A stretch of 64,000 nucleotides of DNA from Pseudomonas sp. JQ170C. GTDB lineage: Bacteria > Pseudomonadota > Gammaproteobacteria > Pseudomonadales > Pseudomonadaceae. Position 1 is the first letter of the stretch; each line of letters starts with the position of its first letter. Below are positions 9,071 to 18,274 of this stretch, piece by piece. The translations under genes and the position numbers were made by a program. The stretch is from assembly GCF_035581345.1 (NCBI RefSeq), contig NZ_CP141608.1, positions 4,866,501-4,930,500 on the forward strand, read 5' to 3'. Under the pieces are notes generated by a model that was not told the origin of the DNA, ran no database searches, and saw only the letters and a list, made by a program, of their open reading frames with translations.

Positions 9071-9175
9071 TGTAGCCGCTGCCGCCAGGCTGCGATCGGC
9101 TGCGCAGCAGTCGCCGACGGGCCTTGGATGGTGGCCGCTTCGCGCCCAATCGCAGCCTCGCGGCAGCGGCTACCA
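9071..9175. repeat. Inverted pair of REP-like elements (second REP family)
   Basis: The 26-bp arm at 9071-9096 (TGTAGCCGCTGCCG then CAGGCTGCGAT) recurs inverted at 9149-9175 (ATCGCAGCCT then CGGCAGCGGCTACCA), about 50 bp apart. This differs from the GCGGGCTTGCCCCGCG family found elsewhere in the window. It sits between the 3' ends of two convergent genes, a common place for REP pairs, and may act as a bidirectional transcript end. Confidence 0.75.
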
Positions 9176-9181
9176 CACAGC

Positions 9182-10405
9182 TCAGGCCTGGGCGTTGATC
9201 AAGCCATCGGCCTGTAGCAACGTCTCCAGGCAATGCTCCTTGACCCCGTAGAATTCCTTGAGCTGCCGGATCTTCTCCAGCAAGGCCGTCGGGTCCACCG
9301 GCGTCTGGCGCTTCACCGCCAGGATCATCTTGTTCTTGTTGGTGTGCTCGAGGGAGATGAACTCGAACACCTTGGTCTCGTAGCCACAGGCTTCCAGGTA
9401 CAGCGCTCGCAGGCTGTCGGTGAGCATTTCGGCCTGCTGGCCCAGGTGCAGCCCGTACTGCAGCATCGGTTTGAGCAACCCCGGGGTCTGCAATTGCGGG
9501 CGGACCTGTTTGTGACAGCACGGCGAACACATGATGATGGCCGCGTCACAGCGGATGCCGGTGTGAATCGCATAGTCGGTAGCGATGTCGCACGCATGCA
9601 GGGCAATCATCACGTCGATGGCGGCAGGCACCACACTGCGTACATCACCGCACTCGAATACCAGCCCCGGGTGCTCCAGGCGCGCAGCCGCTGCGTTGCA
9701 CAACTCGACCATGTCCGGGCGCAATTCGACGCCGGTGACCTGGGCCTCTCGCTGCAGGGTGTTGCGCAGGTAATCGTGGATGGCGAAGGTCAGGTAGCCC
9801 TTGCCCGAGCCAAAGTCCGCCACGCTCAGGGGCTGGTCGGCCGCCAGCGGCGCCGAAGCGAGGGCATGGGAAAACACTTCGATGAACTTGTTGATCTGTT
9901 TCCATTTGCGCGACATCGACGGAATCAGCGCGTGCTGCTTGTCGGTCACGCCCAGGTCGTGGAGAAACGGCCGGCTCAGTTCCAGGTAGCGCTTTTTCTC
10001 GCGGTCATGCTCGCCTGCCGGGGCCTGCAGCGTTTGCTGCACGGCTTTGCTGTGGAGCATCGGCTTGCCCTTCTTGCTGAACTCCAATTGGGCTTCGTCG
10101 CTCAGGCTCAGCAGGTGCGCATTGCGAAACGAACCCGGCAGCAGCTCGTCCACCAGCGCCAGGGCTTCATCATTGGCCAGGTTGCGGGTGATGTCGCGCG
10201 TCTTGTAGCGGTAGACCAGCGACAGGCAGGCCTGGCCCTTGACGGTCAGCGGCTTGGCGATGATTCGCTGCAGGGCTTCGTCGGTGCCGACATGGCGCGC
10301 CAGCACCAGCTTGATCAGGGCGTTCTGTTGCAGGCTGGTGGCGAGCAGGCTCAGAAACTGCGCACGCGCATCCGGCGCGGCCTGGGCGGTGGGGGTATCG
10401 GACAT
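9182..10405 (-). CDS. Class I SAM-dependent methyltransferase
   Basis: The 407-residue cytoplasmic protein contains the SAM-binding glycine motif VADFGSGKGYLTF around residues 195-207, a second motif VTGVELRPDMVELC, and an ALHACD / MCSPCCHKQ segment. The latter is typical of a methyltransferase subgroup with relatives in eukaryotes, often annotated as putative RNA methyltransferase. The N-terminal 180 residues are a separate domain of unknown role. The substrate cannot be told from sequence. It is transcribed alone, convergent with the EamA transporter. Confidence 0.8.
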   Translation of the reverse strand: MSDTPTAQAAPDARAQFLSLLATSLQQNALIKLVLARHVGTDEALQRIIAKPLTVKGQACLSLVYRYKTRDITRNLANDEALALVDELLPGSFRNAHLLSLSDEAQLEFSKKGKPMLHSKAVQQTLQAPAGEHDREKKRYLELSRPFLHDLGVTDKQHALIPSMSRKWKQINKFIEVFSHALASAPLAADQPLSVADFGSGKGYLTFAIHDYLRNTLQREAQVTGVELRPDMVELCNAAAARLEHPGLVFECGDVRSVVPAAIDVMIALHACDIATDYAIHTGIRCDAAIIMCSPCCHKQVRPQLQTPGLLKPMLQYGLHLGQQAEMLTDSLRALYLEACGYETKVFEFISLEHTNKNKMILAVKRQTPVDPTALLEKIRQLKEFYGVKEHCLETLLQADGLINAQA

Positions 10406-10510
10406 CGGGGTGGGTGCCTCGGGTTGCGGAGGGAGCGGCTAGGCGCAATGGCGGGCATTTTACGTGGATGGCCGCCCCGCGCACAGCTTTTGTCGATCAG
10501 CGTTCCCGGC

Positions 10511-11128
10511 TCAGACCAGCACCACCAGGCGGTTGGGCAGTTCGTTGCGCTCGTGGGTCAGGGGCACATGCTGGCGCAGGAGCTCGCCACAGGCCTCGAT
10601 GCAACTGACAAAACCCTGCAGGGTCTGCCCCTGGCGCACCTGCTCGGTGAAGCGCTGGACGATGCCTTCCCACACCTCGTTGCCCAGGTGCCGGGAGATG
10701 CCCTCATCCACCAGGATCTCGACGTAGCGCTCAGCCTCGCTGACAAAAATCAGCACACCGGTACTGCCCACCGTGTGGTGCAGGTTCTGTTCGAGGAACT
10801 GCCGCCGGGCAAGGTTGGAGGCGCGCCAGTGGCGTACCGAACGTGGAATCAGGCGGGTGGTGAGGCTGGGAAGGCGAAACAGCAGGCACAGTGCAAGAAA
10901 GGTCAGCCACTGGACGATCAGCAGGCTGTTAACGCTGAACCAGCCGGTGAGATAGAACAGCAGGCCCGGCACCAGCAGGGCCACCAGGCTGGCCCAGAGC
11001 AACGGGATATAGGCGTAGTCGTCGGCGCGACTGGCCAGCACCGTGACCAGCTCCGCGTCGGTGTGCTGCTCGACCCGGGCAATCGCCTCGGCGACCTGGC
11101 GCTGTTCGTGTTCAGTGAGCAAAGTCAT
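10511..11128 (-). CDS. TPM-domain membrane protein, third gene of a lemA operon
   Basis: The 205-residue protein starts with TEHEQRQVAEAIARVEQHTDAELVTV, the beginning of a TPM domain. This is interrupted by two or three membrane helices at about 40-85, and the domain then continues (GVLIFVSEAERYVEILVD, about 115-170). An AGGGGA ribosome site lies 9 nt before the ATG. It follows the glycine-rich TPM protein by 27 bp on the same strand, so it belongs to the lemA-TPM-TPM operon. The biochemical role is unknown. TPM domains have been linked to acid phosphatase activity and to repair of membrane complexes. Confidence 0.8.
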   Translation of the reverse strand: MTLLTEHEQRQVAEAIARVEQHTDAELVTVLASRADDYAYIPLLWASLVALLVPGLLFYLTGWFSVNSLLIVQWLTFLALCLLFRLPSLTTRLIPRSVRHWRASNLARRQFLEQNLHHTVGSTGVLIFVSEAERYVEILVDEGISRHLGNEVWEGIVQRFTEQVRQGQTLQGFVSCIEACGELLRQHVPLTHERNELPNRLVVLV

Positions 11129-11155
11129 GTGCAGGTGTTCCCCTTGATTGTTGTT

Positions 11156-11878
11156 CTACCAGCCACCGGAGGACCCACCACCACCGAAACCGCCGCCTCC
11201 CCCGCGGCCGCCACCCAAGCCGCCAAAACCACCGCCGAATCCGCCGCCCATGCCGCCACGACCGCCCCGGCCGCTGCCGCCAAGGCCCATGGACTGCAAG
11301 GCAAAGACAATCACGATCAGCAAGATGAACAGGCCGACGGACCAACCCGGTGCCTCGTCCCCGCCCCCGCCGCCCTGGGCCCGTGACGGCTCGGCCAATG
11401 GATTGCCACCCAGCACCTGGAGGATTGCCGCCGTTCCCTGGACGATGCCCAGGCTGAACTCGCCGCGACGAAATGCCGGTGTGATGATGCCGTTGATGAT
11501 GACGGAGGCCTGGGCGTCGGTCAGGCGCTCTTCCAGGCCGTAACCGACTTCGATGCGCAGCTTGCGCGCCTTGGGGGCGACGATCAACAACGCCCCGTTG
11601 TCCTTGCCCTTCTGGCCGATGCCCCAATGGCGCCCCAACTGATAACCGAAGTCTTCAATGGGCAAGCCTTGCAAGTCATCGACCGTCACCACCACGACCT
11701 GCTCGGTGGTGGCCTGCTCGTGGGCCGCCAGCATACGTTCGAGCTGGCTGCGGCTACCGGCATCGAGCAGGCCGGCGTTGTCCACCACCCGGCCGGTCAG
11801 GGCCGGGAACGTCGGCTCGGCCTTCAACGGCGTGACGATGAACAGCGCCAGCAGCAGCGCCAGATGCACCAGGCGCAT
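11156..11878 (-). CDS. TPM-domain protein with C-terminal membrane anchor and glycine-rich tail (YgcG-like)
   Basis: The 240-residue protein has a signal peptide (1-20, ending PLKA), a periplasmic TPM domain at about 25-150 (VVDNAGLLDAGSRSQLERML, VVVTVDDLQGLPIEDFG), a membrane helix at about 176-198, and a tail of some 40 residues composed mostly of glycine with scattered F and R, ending SSGGW. This is the YgcG/'repair' architecture. Its start codon shares one base with the lemA stop (TGATG), so the two are translationally coupled. The low-complexity tail is encoded by a G/C-biased tract at about 11156-11290. Confidence 0.85.
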   Translation of the reverse strand: MRLVHLALLLALFIVTPLKAEPTFPALTGRVVDNAGLLDAGSRSQLERMLAAHEQATTEQVVVVTVDDLQGLPIEDFGYQLGRHWGIGQKGKDNGALLIVAPKARKLRIEVGYGLEERLTDAQASVIINGIITPAFRRGEFSLGIVQGTAAILQVLGGNPLAEPSRAQGGGGGDEAPGWSVGLFILLIVIVFALQSMGLGGSGRGGRGGMGGGFGGGFGGLGGGRGGGGGFGGGGSSGGW

Positions 11879-12480
11879 CAGAATTTCACTTCAGGGGCTT
11901 TGTCGGCGTCGCTGGCAGTGGCCTCGAAGTTCTCCCGCAGCGGCAGGCTGCTGTACATCACGGTGTGCCACAAGCGGCCCGGGAAGGTGCGGATCTCGGT
12001 GTTGTAGCGCTGCACGGCGGCAATGAAGTCCTTGCGTGCCACGGCGATGCGGTTTTCCGTGCCTTCGAGTTGCGACTGCAAGGCCAGGAAGTTCTGGTTC
12101 GATTTCAGGTCCGGATAGCGCTCCGAAACCACCATCAACCGGCTCAGCGCCCCGGTCAGCTGCGACTGGGCCTGCTGGAACTGCTGCAGTTTCTTCGGAT
12201 CGTCCAGGGTGCTGGCATCGACCTGGATCGAGGTGGCCTTGGCCCGCGCTTCAATGACCGCCGTCAGGGTTTCCTGCTCCTGCTTGGCGTAGCCCTTGAC
12301 CGTTTCGACCAGGTTGGGAATCAGGTCGGCGCGGCGCTGGTACTGGTTCTGTACCTGGGCCCAGGCGGCCTTGACCTGTTCGTCGTAGTTGGGAATGTTG
12401 TTGATGCCGCAACCGGACACAAGGCTTGCGAGCATCAGCAACAGCCCCACCCTGATGCCCTTGAACTGGATTACCTGCAT
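11878..12480 (-). CDS. lemA: LemA-family lipoprotein
   Basis: The 200-residue protein has a lipobox SLVSGC with lipidated Cys24, followed by the LemA core of long helices: IPNYDEQVKAAWAQVQNQYQRR at about 29-50 and RRADLIPNLVETVKGYA at about 49-65, then ALSRLMVVSERYPDLK near 110. AAGGAG precedes the ATG by 9 nt. It heads an operon with two TPM-domain genes, the commonest context for lemA in proteobacteria. The lipid anchor would hold the helical bundle on a membrane facing the periplasm. Function is not established. Confidence 0.88.
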   Translation of the reverse strand: MQVIQFKGIRVGLLLMLASLVSGCGINNIPNYDEQVKAAWAQVQNQYQRRADLIPNLVETVKGYAKQEQETLTAVIEARAKATSIQVDASTLDDPKKLQQFQQAQSQLTGALSRLMVVSERYPDLKSNQNFLALQSQLEGTENRIAVARKDFIAAVQRYNTEIRTFPGRLWHTVMYSSLPLRENFEATASDADKAPEVKF

Positions 12481-12663
12481 TTTGCCTTGCTCCTTGATCA
12501 GCGTGAGTCATCGTACTTGAGGCATAATCCGTCACCGCCGCTGGATCGTAATGGCCCGATCGGCTAAAAGATGCCCCAGCAAACTACAACAATAGCCGCT
12601 TCCCCAACTTCGGCTGGGCAGTATCACCGTGAACACTGCCGCTAGCCCCGAGAACTGAATTCA

Positions 12664-14955
12664 ATGAACAAGCTGTGTTTGCTGGGCCTTCTTGTCAGCC
12701 TGGCCAGTCAGTCGGCGTTTGCCGAAACCCCTGCCGAGCCGCTGAAGAACAAACAGGCGTTCATCGCCGACCTCATGCAGCAGATGACCCTGGACGAAAA
12801 GATCGGCCAGTTGCGCCTGATCAGCATCGGCCCGGAAATGCCCCGGGAGATGATCCGCAAAGAGATCGCCGCCGGGCGCATCGGCGGCACGTTCAACTCG
12901 ATCACCCGCGCCGAAAACCGTCCGATGCAGGACGCCGCGGGCCGCAGTCGCCTGAAGATCCCCATGTTCTTCGCCTACGACGTGATCCACGGTCACCGCA
13001 CCATTTTTCCGATCAGCCTGGCCCTGGCGTCGAGCTGGGACATGGGCGCGATCGCCAAGGTCGGCCGGGTTTCTGCGCTGGAAGCAGCCTCCGACGGCAT
13101 CGACATGACCTTCGCACCGATGGTCGACATCGCCCGCGACCCACGCTGGGGCCGCACCAGTGAAGGCTTTGGTGAAGACACCTACCTGGTCTCGCGCATC
13201 TCCAAAGTGATGGTCGAGTCGTTCCAGGGCAAAAGCCCGGCAGAACCCACCAGCCTGATGGCCAGCGTCAAGCACTTCGCCCTGTACGGCGCAGTGGAAG
13301 GCGGGCGCGACTACAACACCGTCGACATGAGCCCGACCAAGATGTTCAACGACTACCTGCCCCCCTACCGCGCGGCCATCGACGCCGGCGCCGGGGGCGT
13401 GATGGTTGCCCTGAACTCGATCAACGGCGTACCGGCCACCTCCAACACCTGGCTGATGAACGATCTGCTGCGCAAGGACTGGGGCTTCAAGGGCGTGACC
13501 GTGAGCGATCACGGCGCGATCACCGAGCTGGTGCGTCATGGCGTGGCCCGCGATGGCCGCGAAGCCGCCAAGCTTGCCATCAAGGCCGGCATCGACCTGA
13601 GCATGAACGACTCGCTGTACGGCGAAGAGCTGGCCAGCTTGCTCAAGGCCGGTGAAATCAACCAGGCCGACATCGACAACGCCGTGCGCGAAGTGCTCGG
13701 CGCCAAGTACGACATGGGCCTGTTCGCCGACCCGTACCGTCGCATCGGAAAGGCCAGCGAAGACCCGGCCGATACCTACGCCGACAGCCGCCTGCACCGC
13801 GCCGAGGCCCGTGATGTCGCGCGCCGCAGCCTGGTGCTGCTGGAAAACCGCGAGCAGACCCTGCCGCTGAAAAAGGCTGGCACGATCGCCCTGGTCGGCC
13901 CGCTGGCCGACGCCCCCATCGACATGATGGGCAGTTGGGCCGCCGCCGGACGTCCGGCCCAGTCGGTGACCGTGCGCGAAGGCATGCGCCAGGTGCTGGG
14001 CGACAAGGCCAAGGTGATCTACGCCAAGGGTTCCAACGTCACCCACGACAAGGCCATCCTCGATTACCTGAACTTCCTCAACTTCGACGCGCCGGAAATC
14101 GTCGACGACCCACGTCCTGCCGCGGTGTTGATCGACGAAGCGGTCAAGGCTGCCAAGCAGTCCGACGTGGTAGTGGCGGTGGTTGGCGAGTCGCGTGGCA
14201 TGTCCCACGAGTCCTCCAGCCGCACCACCCTGGAAATCCCGGCCGCCCAGCGCGAACTGATCAAGGCCCTGAAGGCCACCGGCAAGCCGCTGGTGCTGGT
14301 GCTGATGAATGGCCGTCCGCTGTCGCTGACCTGGGAGCGTGAGCAAGCCGACGCCATCCTCGAAACCTGGTTCAGCGGTACCGAAGGCGGCAACGCCATC
14401 GCCGATGTCCTGTTCGGCGACTACAACCCCTCGGGCAAGCTGGCGATCACCTTCCCGCGCTCGGTCGGGCAGATCCCGATGTACTACAACCACCTGAGCA
14501 TTGGCCGCCCCTTCACCCCGGGCAAGCCTGGCAACTACACCTCGCAGTACTTCGAGGAGCCCAACGGCCCGCTGTACCCCTTCGGCTACGGCCTGAGCTA
14601 CAGCGACTTCAGCCTCTCGGCGCTGACCCTGTCGAGCAAGACCCTGAAAAAGGGCCAGAGCCTCGAAGCCAGCATCCAGGTGAAGAACACCGGCAAACGT
14701 GACGGCGAAACCGTGGTTCAGCTGTATGTGCAAGACATCGCCGCCTCCATGAGCCGCCCGGTCAAGGAGCTCAAGAACTTCCAGAAAGTCATGCTCAAGG
14801 CCGGTGAAGAACGCACCGTGCGCTTCACCCTCAGTGAAGATGACCTGAAGTTCTACAATACCCAGCTGCAATGGGCAGCCGAACCTGGCGAGTTCAACGT
14901 TCAGGTCGGGCTGGACTCTCAGGTCGTGCAGCAACAGCGCTTCGAGCTGCTGTAA
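12664..14955 (+). CDS. bglX: Periplasmic beta-glucosidase, glycoside hydrolase family 3
   Basis: This 763-residue enzyme hydrolyses terminal beta-linked glucose from oligosaccharides in the periplasm. Signal peptide 1-20 (SQSAFA). The GH3 N-terminal barrel spans about 30-370 with GRTSEGFGEDTYL, KHFALYGA and the nucleophile Asp282 in VTVSDHGA. The C-terminal alpha/beta domain spans about 380-620, and a fibronectin-III-like domain (about 670-760, GETVVQLYVQDI) closes the protein, as in E. coli BglX of similar length. It is followed closely by a sensor kinase in the same direction, with a stem-loop in the 60-bp gap. Confidence 0.93.
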   Translation: MNKLCLLGLLVSLASQSAFAETPAEPLKNKQAFIADLMQQMTLDEKIGQLRLISIGPEMPREMIRKEIAAGRIGGTFNSITRAENRPMQDAAGRSRLKIPMFFAYDVIHGHRTIFPISLALASSWDMGAIAKVGRVSALEAASDGIDMTFAPMVDIARDPRWGRTSEGFGEDTYLVSRISKVMVESFQGKSPAEPTSLMASVKHFALYGAVEGGRDYNTVDMSPTKMFNDYLPPYRAAIDAGAGGVMVALNSINGVPATSNTWLMNDLLRKDWGFKGVTVSDHGAITELVRHGVARDGREAAKLAIKAGIDLSMNDSLYGEELASLLKAGEINQADIDNAVREVLGAKYDMGLFADPYRRIGKASEDPADTYADSRLHRAEARDVARRSLVLLENREQTLPLKKAGTIALVGPLADAPIDMMGSWAAAGRPAQSVTVREGMRQVLGDKAKVIYAKGSNVTHDKAILDYLNFLNFDAPEIVDDPRPAAVLIDEAVKAAKQSDVVVAVVGESRGMSHESSSRTTLEIPAAQRELIKALKATGKPLVLVLMNGRPLSLTWEREQADAILETWFSGTEGGNAIADVLFGDYNPSGKLAITFPRSVGQIPMYYNHLSIGRPFTPGKPGNYTSQYFEEPNGPLYPFGYGLSYSDFSLSALTLSSKTLKKGQSLEASIQVKNTGKRDGETVVQLYVQDIAASMSRPVKELKNFQKVMLKAGEERTVRFTLSEDDLKFYNTQLQWAAEPGEFNVQVGLDSQVVQQQRFELL

Positions 14956-14973
14956 ACCGTTGTCACGCTCCAG

Positions 14974-14995
14974 GGGAAGGCCAGGAGGCCTTCCC
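14974..14995 (+). other. Stem-loop between bglX and the sensor kinase gene
   Basis: GGGAAGGCC and GGCCTTCCC form a perfect 9-bp stem around the 4-nt loop AGGA. No U-tract follows, so it is more likely an RNA-processing or stability element, or a weak terminator, than a strong factor-independent terminator. Confidence 0.45.
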
Positions 14996-15015
14996 GAACC
15001 GCCGGGACTTGCACC

Positions 15016-16767
15016 ATGCCTTATTCCTTTCGCGCCCTGCGTCTGGGGCTGATCGTTTTCTTCATCCTCGCCGGCACCCTGTTCACGGCTGGCTGGGCCA
15101 TGCACCACGCCAAGCGCCAGTCGATGGTCGAGGAAGCCGGTCGCGCCAGCCAGCAACTGGGCCTGTATGCCACCTCGCTGCAGACCCTGATCGAACGCTA
15201 CCGCGCCCTGCCCGCCGTACTGGCCCTGGACCCGGAGCTGATCAGCGCCCTGCAGGGCCCGGTCGACGGCCCGGTACAGGACGCCCTCAACCGCAAGCTT
15301 GAGCGTATCAACGGCGCGGCCAACTCCTCGACCCTGGAACTGCTCGACCGTACCGGCCTTGCCGTGGCAGCCAGCAACTGGCGCTTGCCCAGCTCCTACG
15401 TCGGCTCCAACTACGGCTTTCGCCCCTACTTCAAGCAGACCCGCAGCCAGGGTACCGGCCGCTTTTATGCCGTGGGCGTGACCAGCGGCGTGCCGGGCTA
15501 CTTTCTCTCCAGCGCGGTGATGGACGAAAACAGCCGCTTTCTCGGCGCCATGGTGGTCAAGCTGGAGTTCCCGGAGCTTGAACGCGAATGGCGCCAGGGC
15601 AATGACATTTTGCTGGTCAGCGATGCGCGCGGAATCATCTTCATCGCCAACCAGGACGGCTGGCGCTACCGCGAACTCCAGCCCTTGAGCAGCGCCGACC
15701 GTGCCGAGCTGGCCGCCACCCGCCAGTACGACAAGCAACCGCTGGTGCCACTGCAGCACCAGGTACTCAACCGTTTCGACGACAACAGCCACCTGATGCG
15801 CGTGCAGGGCCCCGAAGGCACCACAGAGTACCTGTGGGAGAGCCTGCCCCTGGAAACCGAAGGCTGGACGCTGCACCTGCTGCGCAAACCCCAGGTCAGC
15901 GAAGACGGGCGCAATGCTGCCCTGGCGGCTGCGGCCGTGTGGCTGAGCCTGGTGTTCGCGCTGTTGTTCATCAGCCAGCGCCTGCGCCTGGCCCGCCTGC
16001 GCCAGCGCAGCCGCGAAGAACTCAAGCGCCTGGTCGAAGAGCGCACCCGCGACTTGCGCACCGCCCAGGAAGGCCTGGTGCAATCGGCCAAGCTGGCCGC
16101 CCTGGGGCAGATGTCGGCGGCCCTGGCCCATGAAATCAACCAGCCGCTGACCACCCAGCGCATGCAACTGGCGACCCTGCGCCTGCTGCTCGACAACCAG
16201 CGCTACGACGAAGCCCGCCGGGCCCTGGAGCCGCTGGAGCAAATGCTCACGCGCATGGCGGCCCTCACCGGTCACCTGAAGACCTTCGCCCGCAACAGCC
16301 CCAGCGGCCTGCGCGAGCGCCTGGACCTGGCCACCGTGGTCGATCAGTCGCTGCAACTGCTCGATGCGCGGATTCGTGCCGAACAGGTGGATGTCGCCTT
16401 GTACCTGGCTCGCCCGGCCTGGGTGCGCGGTGATGCCATCCGCCTGGAACAAGTACTGATCAATCTGTTGCGCAATGCCCTGGACGCCATGGCCGGCAAG
16501 CACTTCAAGCGCCTGGAAGTGCGCATCGAAGCCCAGGCCGATCAATGGCGCCTGAGCGTACTCGACAGCGGCGGCGGCATTGCCGCCGAACACCTGGCCA
16601 ATGTCTTCGACCCGTTTTTCACCACCAAGCCGGTGGGTGAAGGCCTGGGCCTGGGGTTGGCGATATCCTATGGCATCATTCATGAGGCCGGTGGGCGCCT
16701 GTCGGTCGAGAACCAACCCGGCGGCGCCTGCTTCAGCCTGACCCTGCCCTGCGATCCGGAGCCTTGA
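15016..16767 (+). CDS. DctB-type sensor histidine kinase
   Basis: The 583-residue inner-membrane kinase has a first membrane helix at about 8-30, a periplasmic double-Cache sensor domain (about 35-295; [25 protein letters not shown]), a second helix at about 300-322, a coiled linker, and a HisKA/HATPase core. The H-box ALAHEINQP gives His372 as the phosphorylated residue. The N-box ([10 protein letters not shown]), G1 (DSGGGI) and G2 (GLGLGLAIS) follow. This is the family that senses C4- or C5-dicarboxylates. Its stop overlaps the regulator's start (TGATG at 16765-16769). With the KgtP-like transporter downstream, 2-oxoglutarate or a related acid is the likely signal, as for MifS of P. aeruginosa. 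Confidence 0.88.
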   Translation: MPYSFRALRLGLIVFFILAGTLFTAGWAMHHAKRQSMVEEAGRASQQLGLYATSLQTLIERYRALPAVLALDPELISALQGPVDGPVQDALNRKLERINGAANSSTLELLDRTGLAVAASNWRLPSSYVGSNYGFRPYFKQTRSQGTGRFYAVGVTSGVPGYFLSSAVMDENSRFLGAMVVKLEFPELEREWRQGNDILLVSDARGIIFIANQDGWRYRELQPLSSADRAELAATRQYDKQPLVPLQHQVLNRFDDNSHLMRVQGPEGTTEYLWESLPLETEGWTLHLLRKPQVSEDGRNAALAAAAVWLSLVFALLFISQRLRLARLRQRSREELKRLVEERTRDLRTAQEGLVQSAKLAALGQMSAALAHEINQPLTTQRMQLATLRLLLDNQRYDEARRALEPLEQMLTRMAALTGHLKTFARNSPSGLRERLDLATVVDQSLQLLDARIRAEQVDVALYLARPAWVRGDAIRLEQVLINLLRNALDAMAGKHFKRLEVRIEAQADQWRLSVLDSGGGIAAEHLANVFDPFFTTKPVGEGLGLGLAISYGIIHEAGGRLSVENQPGGACFSLTLPCDPEP

Positions 16768-18101
16768 TGTTCAATTCGGTAATGGTTGTCGATGATGAAG
16801 CCAGCATCCGTACTGCCGTGGAGCAGTGGCTGAGCCTGTCAGGCTTCGATGTACAGCTGTTCAGCCGTGCCGAAGACTGCCTCAGGCAACTGCCTGGGCA
16901 CTTTCCCGGCGTCATCCTGAGCGATGTGCGCATGCCGTGCATGGACGGGCTGCAGCTGCTTGAACAGCTTCAGGCCCGCGACCCCGACCTGCCGGTGATC
17001 CTGCTGACCGGCCATGGCGACGTGCCCATGGCGGTGGAGGCCATGCGCAATGGCGCCTACGACTTTCTCGAAAAGCCCTTCAGCCCGGAAAGCCTGCTGG
17101 GCAGCCTTCGCCGCGCCCTGGAAAAACGCCGGCTGATCCTGGATAACCGCCGCCTGCACGAGCAGGCCGACTTCAAGGCGCGCCTGGAACTGAACCTGCT
17201 GGGCATGTCCCAGGGAATGCAACAGCTGCGCCGCCAAGTGCTGGACCTGGCCAGCCTGCCGGTCAATGTACTGATTCGCGGCGAGACCGGCAGCGGCAAG
17301 GAACAGGTCGCACGCTGCCTGCACGACTTCGGGCCGCGGGCCGACAAGCCGTTCGTGGCCCTCAATTGCGCTGCCATTCCCGAACAATTGTTCGAGGCCG
17401 AACTGTTCGGCCATGAAAGCGGTGCGTTCACCGGCGCCCAGGGCAAGCGCATCGGCAAGCTCGAATACGCCAACGGCGGCACGGTGTTTCTCGATGAAAT
17501 CGAGAGCATGCCCCTGGCCCAGCAGGCCAAGTTGTTGCGCGTCCTGCAGGAGCAGAAGCTTGAACGCCTGGGCGCCAACCAGAGCATCAGCGTTGATCTA
17601 CGCATCATCGCCGCGACCAAACCCGACCTGCTCGAAGAAGCCCGCGCCGGGCGCTTTCGCGAAGACCTGGCCTACCGCCTGAATGTCGCCGAACTGCGCC
17701 TGGCCCCCCTGCGCGAGCGGCGCGAAGACATTCCGCTGTTGTTCCAGCACTTTGCCCGCAACGCCGCAGAACGTGTGGGCCGTACCGCCCCCTTGCTCAG
17801 CGGTGCGCACCTGGGCCGGCTGCTGAGCCACGACTGGCCCGGCAACGTCCGCGAGCTTGCCAACGCCGCCGAGCGCCACGCCCTGGGCCTGGGTGACCCT
17901 GTGGTTGCAACGGTGGAGTCCGGCCAGTCATTGGCCGCCCAGCAGGAAGCCTTTGAGGCCCAGTGCCTGCGTGCCGCCTTGAATCGGCACAAAGGCGAGA
18001 TCAAGGCAGTGATGGAAGAGCTGCAGATCCCCCGGCGCACCCTCAACGAAAAAATGCAGCGCCACGGCCTCCAGCGGGAAGATTTCCTCGGCCCCCACTG
18101 A
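16767..18101 (+). CDS. Sigma-54-dependent response regulator, DctD/MifR-like
   Basis: The 444-residue protein has a receiver domain (1-120, phospho-acceptor Asp53 in LSDVRMP), a sigma-54 AAA+ domain (about 145-375; Walker A GETGSGK at 172-178, GAFTGA at 219-224, Walker B GTVFLDEIE), and a Fis-type helix-turn-helix at the end (KGEIKAVMEELQIPRRTLNEKMQ). All residues needed to activate sigma-54 polymerase are present. I chose the ATG at 16767, overlapping the kinase stop, over the TTG at 16764. The target is probably the adjacent transporter, which has a sigma-54 promoter and two candidate enhancer sites. Confidence 0.92.
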   Translation: MFNSVMVVDDEASIRTAVEQWLSLSGFDVQLFSRAEDCLRQLPGHFPGVILSDVRMPCMDGLQLLEQLQARDPDLPVILLTGHGDVPMAVEAMRNGAYDFLEKPFSPESLLGSLRRALEKRRLILDNRRLHEQADFKARLELNLLGMSQGMQQLRRQVLDLASLPVNVLIRGETGSGKEQVARCLHDFGPRADKPFVALNCAAIPEQLFEAELFGHESGAFTGAQGKRIGKLEYANGGTVFLDEIESMPLAQQAKLLRVLQEQKLERLGANQSISVDLRIIAATKPDLLEEARAGRFREDLAYRLNVAELRLAPLRERREDIPLLFQHFARNAAERVGRTAPLLSGAHLGRLLSHDWPGNVRELANAAERHALGLGDPVVATVESGQSLAAQQEAFEAQCLRAALNRHKGEIKAVMEELQIPRRTLNEKMQRHGLQREDFLGPH

Positions 18102-18110
18102 CGCCCGATG

Positions 18111-18157
18111 AGCGGATTCTTGCCTATCACCCCTCGGCCAATAGGCGGATTTCCGCT
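18111..18157 (+). promoter_or_regulatory. Candidate enhancer sites for the sigma-54 regulator
   Basis: Two related sequences, AGCGGATTCTTGCC (18111-18124) and GGCGGATTTCCGCT (18144-18157), have GCGGAT exactly 33 bp apart, three helical turns. The second is an imperfect palindrome (GCGGA-TT-TCCGC). They lie about 45-90 bp upstream of the sigma-54 promoter, where dimers of an NtrC-type activator would bind. Assignment to the adjacent regulator is inference. Confidence 0.5.
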
Positions 18158-18199
18158 TAACGCGCTGCGAAAACCCTTCTAGAACGGGCCTTCGGCACC

Positions 18200-18215
18200 T
18201 GGCACAGCTCCTGCT
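18200..18215 (+). promoter_or_regulatory. Sigma-54 promoter of the KgtP-like transporter
   Basis: TGGCACAGCTCCTGCT matches the -24/-12 consensus TGGCACG-N4-TTGCW with the essential GG and GC at the exact spacing. Transcription would start near 18226, leaving a leader of about 50 nt. The leader also has AACAACT at 18254-18260 just ahead of the AGAAGG ribosome site, a near match to the Hfq/Crc catabolite-repression motif. Confidence 0.8.
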
Positions 18216-18274
18216 ATAGACCTGCCAGGCTGCGTTTCGGCGCGCTCCACAAAAACAACTAGAAGGTTCCGTCC

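Noticed and set aside
11148..11543. Proline-rich protein on the plus strand
   Set aside because: It is the complement of the glycine-rich tail of the YgcG-like gene. The proline runs are simply antisense glycine codons.
12661..16716. A 1351-codon open frame on the minus strand
   Set aside because: It is antisense to bglX and the sensor kinase, both of which have unmistakable domains. Long antisense frames are a by-product of high GC at third codon positions. The composition (many His, Gln, Gly) is typical of a shadow.
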